Made by a program: the position numbers and the translations under genes. From positions 6,572,001 to 6,636,000 of the forward strand of contig JAMKCF010000020.1 in NCBI GenBank assembly GCA_023634235.1: a DNA stretch of 64,000 nucleotides. Reading direction: 5' to 3'. The notes under the pieces were generated by a model. That model did no database searches. It saw only the letters and a list, made by a program, of their open reading frames with translations, and was not told the origin of the DNA. Below are positions 58,867 through 64,000 of this stretch, piece after piece (within the stretch, counting starts at the first letter, position 1; every line of letters begins with the position of its first letter). The DNA is from Pisaster brevispinus (taxonomy: Eukaryota > Echinodermata > Asteroidea > Forcipulatida > Asteriidae).

Positions 58867-59668
58867 TGTCTCATGAAGGACTTTGAAAACCTGCGGATCC
58901 TGTGTTGCAGCTTTAAGATCTTCAGATGTGATGCAGTCAACTCCAGGAGCCTTGTGGTTTTTCTGTGCCTATATGGCTTTCCTGGTTTCTTCCTGTGTAG
59001 GTGGATTTCGTTCAACTTCGGTCATGTGCTGGGGAGGACGTGGCCGGTTGGACTCAAATAGATCTATAGCATACTGATGCCAACGCTGTGTTTCTTCTTC
59101 AACTGTCTCCAATACCCGACTGATTGTGTCTTTGATGTTCACCGTAGGCATGCGTGTTTTCTGAAGAAGAACATCAGCAGTTTTGAACATAGTTCTGCAG
59201 TCATGGTTCTGGTATGCTTGGTTCATTGTGTTGATATTAGTTGCTAGCCATTCATTGAGTCTTTCTGGCATGCGTGTTTGACCTCTTTTCTCAGAGCTGT
59301 GAATTCTGGGGTGCCTACAGCCCTCTTCTTATGCTGAATTAGATGGAGAGTCGATTCAGACAGATACGGCTGTTTCTTCTGAGAAGTTTGTGTACCACAG
59401 GTCTCAAGCGATGCTTCATGTATGACATGTGCGACAGCTTCAAGAGAGTCGCCTTGAGTAACACGGAATCAAACCAGCTGACGAAAGGCTTCAGGCATTT
59501 GTTTCGACTTCAGGGCTTCAATGTTTGGACATTTAGGTCGCAGTCCATGTGCTGTGGCATGACAACCAAGTTTCCACTTCAGGTTGCAGATAACTAACCG
59601 ATGGTCAGTGTCAAAGCAAGCGCTGTAGGAACGGCAGTCAGTCAGATGATTTCTTGCTTCTGTGCTAA

Positions 59669-60200
59669 TTAAGATGTAATCAACAGCATTTCTTGCATTT
59701 CTTGCCCTGCTGGTCCAAGTGACCTTGTGAGCAGATCATTTGGGAAACTAGGAGTGTGCAGCAGTGAGGTTGTTATCCATGCAAAAATCAACCAGTCTGT
59801 CTCCTCTTGAATTGCTGTCTCCATAGCCATGGGGTCCCATGACGAGAGGATAGGTTGATTTCCAAGTTTTGCATTGAAGTCACCCGCCACAACAAGTGTG
59901 TCGCAGTTCTTTTCTTGTAGCTGCTCATAAAAGTTGTTGATAATATCATCTGTTGCAGTGGATGTAGGTGCATAGATGGAGAAAAACAGAAGGGTGCCTT
60001 TCCTCAACTGAAAGCAGGCAGCCATGATCCGTTCAGTGATGTAGAAGGTGGCATGGCAGCTGTTTTTTGCCCGTGGTGACATCAATGTTCCAGTTTTTCA
60101 AAGTGGCCATCAGAGGTTCAGGTGTTTGGCTATAGTTCAGTGTGGTCATGTTCCAGCAACCTAAACTAAAGGTGCCCGTGCTTCGCTCACGCATACTCAA
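59669..60200 (-). pseudogene. LINE APE endonuclease domain
   Basis: Starting near 60185, GTFSLGCWNMTTL (the N-terminal catalytic Asn motif), then in the frame 60085-59669 ERIMAACFQL, FFSIYAPTSTATDDI and DTLVVAGDFNAKLGNQ (GDFN catalytic motif). Frame breaks occur near 60060 and after 59800. The C-terminal SDH motif is not recognisable. Confidence 0.85.
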
Positions 60201-61702
60201 CCGCGCACCGTCCAATGAAGGCTTTGGGTGCGAAGCCTCATTACAGCGTGGATAAGAGCATGGTTACCTTCATCCCCAGTAGCTTCAGACCCAGTGGGTG
60301 TGCTCGGGGGCCCTACACTCAAAAAGTTACCGCTGTGATTTTCAGTGTTGTAGTTCATTTGGGAGGTTTCGGTGAGTGGATTCCGCTGGCGTGTCACCAC
60401 TCCTCCACCAGTGTAGTGCATGGCCACATGTTGCTTGCATCCTCTGGTTTGCACGACCATTTACTGCATGCACGCCTTCACTGCCGTTGGCAAGTTGCAA
60501 AATCACTTGCTCATCCGCCAGATCCACCAGCCTACCGGTGCCTGCTGAGGTTAGATGTCCCTCAGAGTCGACTTCTCTTAGATGGACTGCCTTCCATGGC
60601 TAACGAGCCCCACCTGCCCAGAGCAGTTTTTAGGCGCCAGATACTCGCCTTCCACACCTCTGCCCAATGCTCTAAAAACAGGGGTCGGCACGAGAAGCCG
60701 GGCAGTAGGAGTTTGATAAGGATAGGCTGTTGAAGACGCTGGCCTTTTGGGACTTTTCGTGGATGAGGAGTGGCTCAATTCTCTTCACCATCCCGACCGT
60801 CCTAACCCTTAGACCCCCCATTGTCAGATGCATTAGATCCTAAAAGCAGTGCGTTCTCGTAGTGTAGTCATGGTAACTTACATGTAGCATGTTGTTTGTC
60901 ATCCACTGTTTAGTTTCAGTGTTCCAAGTCTTGATAATGCAGATTGGATAGAAGCATGATCAGAAGGGTCAAAACTGAGATAGAGTTGGATGTCATCTGA
61001 TGTTTTGGGATGATGTAGATCTTAAAGGAACCAGGACCAACAATGGAGCCTTGTGGAAGTCCGTAGTCCATCCTTTACACTCTAGAGGTTCTTCTCATAC
61101 CACTTAAGTGCAGTTCCTGTCTCTTTGGCAGTCCTCTTAGTCAGAATGTTGTGATCTGCCATGCAGCTGAGTAGACGACGAACACTGCTTGCTGACTGTG
61201 GAGACACTTCATGATATCATCCTTCACAATAAGCAGGGTGGTCTCGGTGCTGCGTGCAGTTCGATATGCAGATTGCAGTTCTTCACCAAGGTTGTGTTTT
61301 GCTATATGTTAATTTATACAAGTATGAGCATGTTTCTCAATCAACTTTGAAAGGAAAGGAATATTAGCCACAGGATGATCCAATGGTTGCTTCTTGATGA
61401 TAGGGTTAATCACAGCCTGTTTGAGAGAATCAGGGAAAACTCCTGGGCATTCCACACCAAAGTGGACATGACATCAGAAAATTGAAATGCATGTCACAAC
61501 AACAAATTAGGTGTCAAATGAAAGCTAACAGTCTATATTTTCAAGATTTATACTAAGAATAATGATTTTGATACATTTTGGTACCCAAAAAAGACGTTAA
61601 ATCAATAATCCAGTTATGAGCCAAAAATAAGATAAATACTGACCTAAAACTATTAAAGAATTAATGCAAAAAATATGGGTACAAAATTCCATAAGTCCAT
61701 GT

Positions 61703-63499
61703 CATATGTGACCGGCTCTGCAAAAATGGCCCTTATGTCGCAAAAAATCATTTTGGAGTTAGATACAAGGATGGAAAGGTCTTTCTCTCAGCTTTAATTT
61801 GGTGTATTTTAGAAGTCTGTAGCATTTTGCAATCCAGAGTTATACTCTAATTTGCATACAAATAATTGCCAATTTTGTCAAAATAGGTTATGGAGAAACA
61901 GCCTTTTAAACTTTACAGTGTATTTTAAAGTATTTTAATACAAAGTTCTTGTGAAAGTCCCTAGCAACGAGTACGTTCCCGTTAGACTATTCGTCTGAAA
62001 ATTTCACCAAGTGTTTGTTATGACTTTTTAAGTACAAAAAATTTTGCGTTTCATTTAATGCACTAAATCGCTATTTTTAAAAATTTATTTGCATATACTG
62101 TGCTATTTCTTATCATTTTTTGCAAATTTTAAAATAACAAACGCACACTTGAGAATTATTTTGAAGAGTTAAGACCTTTTTTGGTGAATTTAGCTTTTTC
62201 TTAAAGTTAAACAGATGAACACTGGCTATTTAAACCCTATGAATTAAAATTATGTATTTTTTTGTGAAAACAAGAGCTTTTTGGGGAAATTTTTTTAAAT
62301 ATTTTATTTATTTATTTATTTTTTTAACTGTCCGCTTGAGTTGTTTAATAAAACTCTTAAATCAGCCCGTTTTTCAGGATTAAAACTATTTTTGGGCTAA
62401 AAAATTAAAGTTTTTGTAAAAAAAAAAAAAAAATTACAAATGTAATTATTTCCTTCTATTAAATCTAACACAGTCAACATGGTTTGCCTTCTACTAAGAT
62501 CGAACCAGAGTTAATTAATAAATTTTGAAATCATCTTTGGGTTAACATTTTGCTGTCAGGGTCGATCTTCATCGTTATCTCCTGCTGAAAATGGCGCTGT
62601 GGAATCAGATTCCGAATCGTTTTCTGATTCAACATCGTCATTTTCACATCGGAAGTTAACAAAGTAATCTTCCTTCCACGAAACCAATCGTGTTTCTCTC
62701 CTCACGGAGATCATTCAAAGCTTCGCAAGACACTTATTCTTCAAACCCATAGTTAAGCAAATAATTAACGAAACAGTATAGAAAACCTGTTGCTTAAAAC
62801 AAGATATGTTGGCTAAAATAGTAAATAATTATGAAAATATTTACGCTCGGAGCAAGAGAAGTCAGTTGAGTTTAACAGAATTGACAGGTATTGCGCCGTG
62901 TTTTCGCGAGGCACGCACTCTGTAAGCAGTCACATGGCAGTCACCTGACAATGAATAAACAACCAATCCCATTCACAGCGCATGTGCGCGCTCGACCGTG
63001 AGCCCATTGTCCAATCGTTACACTACACTGTATACACGTGACCGAAAAGATCCACGCTCCTAGTAACAAGCGCCCTTTGTATACGTGTCAGAAATTAACC
63101 TGCCTTGGTTTTGCATTTGACCTTTAACCTTTTCTATGTCCACATACAGAAAGGCAACGTCCTCAGCTTTCAGATGATACCAAATTTATAATAGGGGGGT
63201 TCCAAATAATGTGCTGCCAGATGTGTAAAATGACGCAACTTTCGACCGAAACCGCGGACACCGATCGCGCAAACCACCAACAACACGTACACAAAACACG
63301 GTTTTTTCCATCTTTATTGGTCAAAATAAACATTCAATCTTACAAATTATGAAAGTGTGGATATCAACGATGTCAAAAAAGGGATAATAAAAAAATCACA
63401 CCAACTAAAAATTTATCACCCTTTCAACATTGACGAGCCCATTACGTGAAAAGGCATAGCGCGACTTACGGGCCTTTTTTGCAGAGCGGGTCACATATG
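61703..63499. mobile_element. 1.8-kb TIR element of unknown superfamily
   Basis: The left end CATATGTGACCGGCTCTGCA (61703) and the right end (63460-63499) are inverted repeats over about 38 bp with four or so mismatches; shared inner blocks are AAAAATGGCCC and TA(T/A)GTCGC. CATATG occurs at both borders and could be a palindromic part of the TIR or a 6-bp target duplication. The interior is AT-rich. A short minus frame (62574-62705) has SENDSESDSTAPFSAGDNDE and may be a coding remnant. Confidence 0.75.
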
Positions 63500-64000
63500 A
63501 AAGTATAGGTCTTGAAAAAATGAGTGACAAATTTTTTTAAGAGATTGCGTACTTAATTACGCTTTAGTGACTTGACATATTTTGGTTAAGTAGAATGTCC
63601 TTCAGTTACCCCAAAAAATTGATATTTTAATTTTTTAAAAACTAGTTGTAGGATAAATGCAATGAATCTTATTTTTTAAAGCAAGTTTTAGTAGGCCTTT
63701 AAACATGGAGTTATGACTGACATCTAAATTATTTTTGTTTATTAGTTATAAGTGATTCATAGTAAAACATATTGGTAACGGAAGCACGGTAACGGAAGGA
63801 CTAATTCTACTTTCATCAAATTTTATATGCCATTTTTAGCATTTGACAAACAAACACCCTTGTAAGCAATGTTTCTGTGTTGATACTGTAGTTATGTGAG
63901 GTGTATACCCTGTGACAGCGTCCTTATGTTTTTAGGGCAATTCCACGGTAATGGAAGGATGTTTTGATTTATTAAACAACATTTAAATCATGAGTATCAT
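63500..64000. other. AT-rich stretch, no feature seen
   Basis: Presumably XRCC5 intron 8. Only a diverged GGTAACGGAAG repeat (63773, 63788, 63949) was noticed. Confidence 0.45.

Larger units (their letters stand above)
57645..60821 (-). mobile_element. Nested APE-type LINE, nearly full length (about 3.2 kb)
   Basis: It begins on the minus strand near 60821 with a G-rich 5' end and a 600-bp leader. It encodes an endonuclease (60190-59669) and a reverse transcriptase (58866-58237 and 58210-57645), and ends just after a stop codon with almost no 3' UTR. Both flanks carry the same roughly 35-bp host segment. RTE-like or a related APE clade; the exact clade is undecided. Confidence 0.87.
57152..61440 (-). 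mobile_element. CR1/L2-like LINE, split by a nested LINE
   Basis: Minus strand, 5' part at 60857-61440: PLDHPVANIPFLSKLIEKHA, then EELQSAYRTARSTETTLLIV (RT fingers), YGLPQGSIVGPGSFKIY, and SDDIQLYLSFDPSDHASIQS (catalytic DD, first residue altered). 3' part at 57152-57640: SNASDIQKLQCLQNWASKLI, HATPLL, LPVKKRI and VYKCLNDLSPAYL, the thumb/C-terminal motifs of CR1/L2 elements. The two parts join at the duplicated sequence 57610-57644 / 60822-60856. Many stops and frame changes show old age. Confidence 0.88.

Overview
The window is animal nuclear DNA: genes with long spliced introns, a metazoan-type 7SL RNA and a nuclear tRNA-Ser. The density of tRNA-derived SINEs, foldback elements, hAT/Harbinger/Tc1-like MITEs, Penelope and several LINE clades suggests a marine invertebrate. 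My best guess is an echinoderm, but this is inference from repeat style, not proof.

Layout. 1-5421 is a 45-bp minisatellite in three higher-order blocks (periods 2031 and 1716 bp), open in one plus frame throughout. 5438-17500 is mostly non-coding, with the first coding exon of an SLC25A32-like mitochondrial carrier (minus, 11901-12039), a tandem 127-bp duplication and a decayed LINE endonuclease region (13900-15807). 17524-27007 is a dense nest of inverted-repeat elements and a 17-bp minisatellite. 27872-28319 is a small RNA polymerase III cluster on the minus strand: a full-length 7SL (SRP) RNA gene and a tRNA-Ser(TGA). 28600-29950 holds SINEs and a LINE reverse transcriptase fragment split by an inverted duplication.

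The main protein gene is XRCC5 (Ku80), plus strand. Eight coding exons run from 31867 to 56318 (exons at 31867, 39503, 43662, 45996, 46280, 47060, 55772 and 56206). They encode the N-terminal von Willebrand A-like domain and the start of the beta-barrel; the rest lies beyond the right edge. Its introns hold a Penelope fragment, a 1.36-kb TIR element with repeated GCGACGGGACGGAA motifs, a 1.44-kb hAT-like element made largely of GGTCTC repeats, tandem Helitron-like units, and an R2/NeSL-like LINE (restriction-like endonuclease type) interrupted by a Harbinger element.

57152-61440 (minus) is an old CR1/L2-like LINE into which a second APE-type LINE inserted, leaving a roughly 35-bp target duplication. 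61703-63499 is a TIR element of unknown superfamily.

Most unusual: families in which hairpins sit at equivalent positions but have different, still self-complementary arms (37152, 37212, 47305, 50224, 50278; and 25009 versus 31357); Helitron-like tandem units full of TGACGTCA motifs; and a TIR element whose empty target site is preserved in a neighbouring paralogous repeat. Most open frames in the window are chance frames in repeats and are not annotated as genes.
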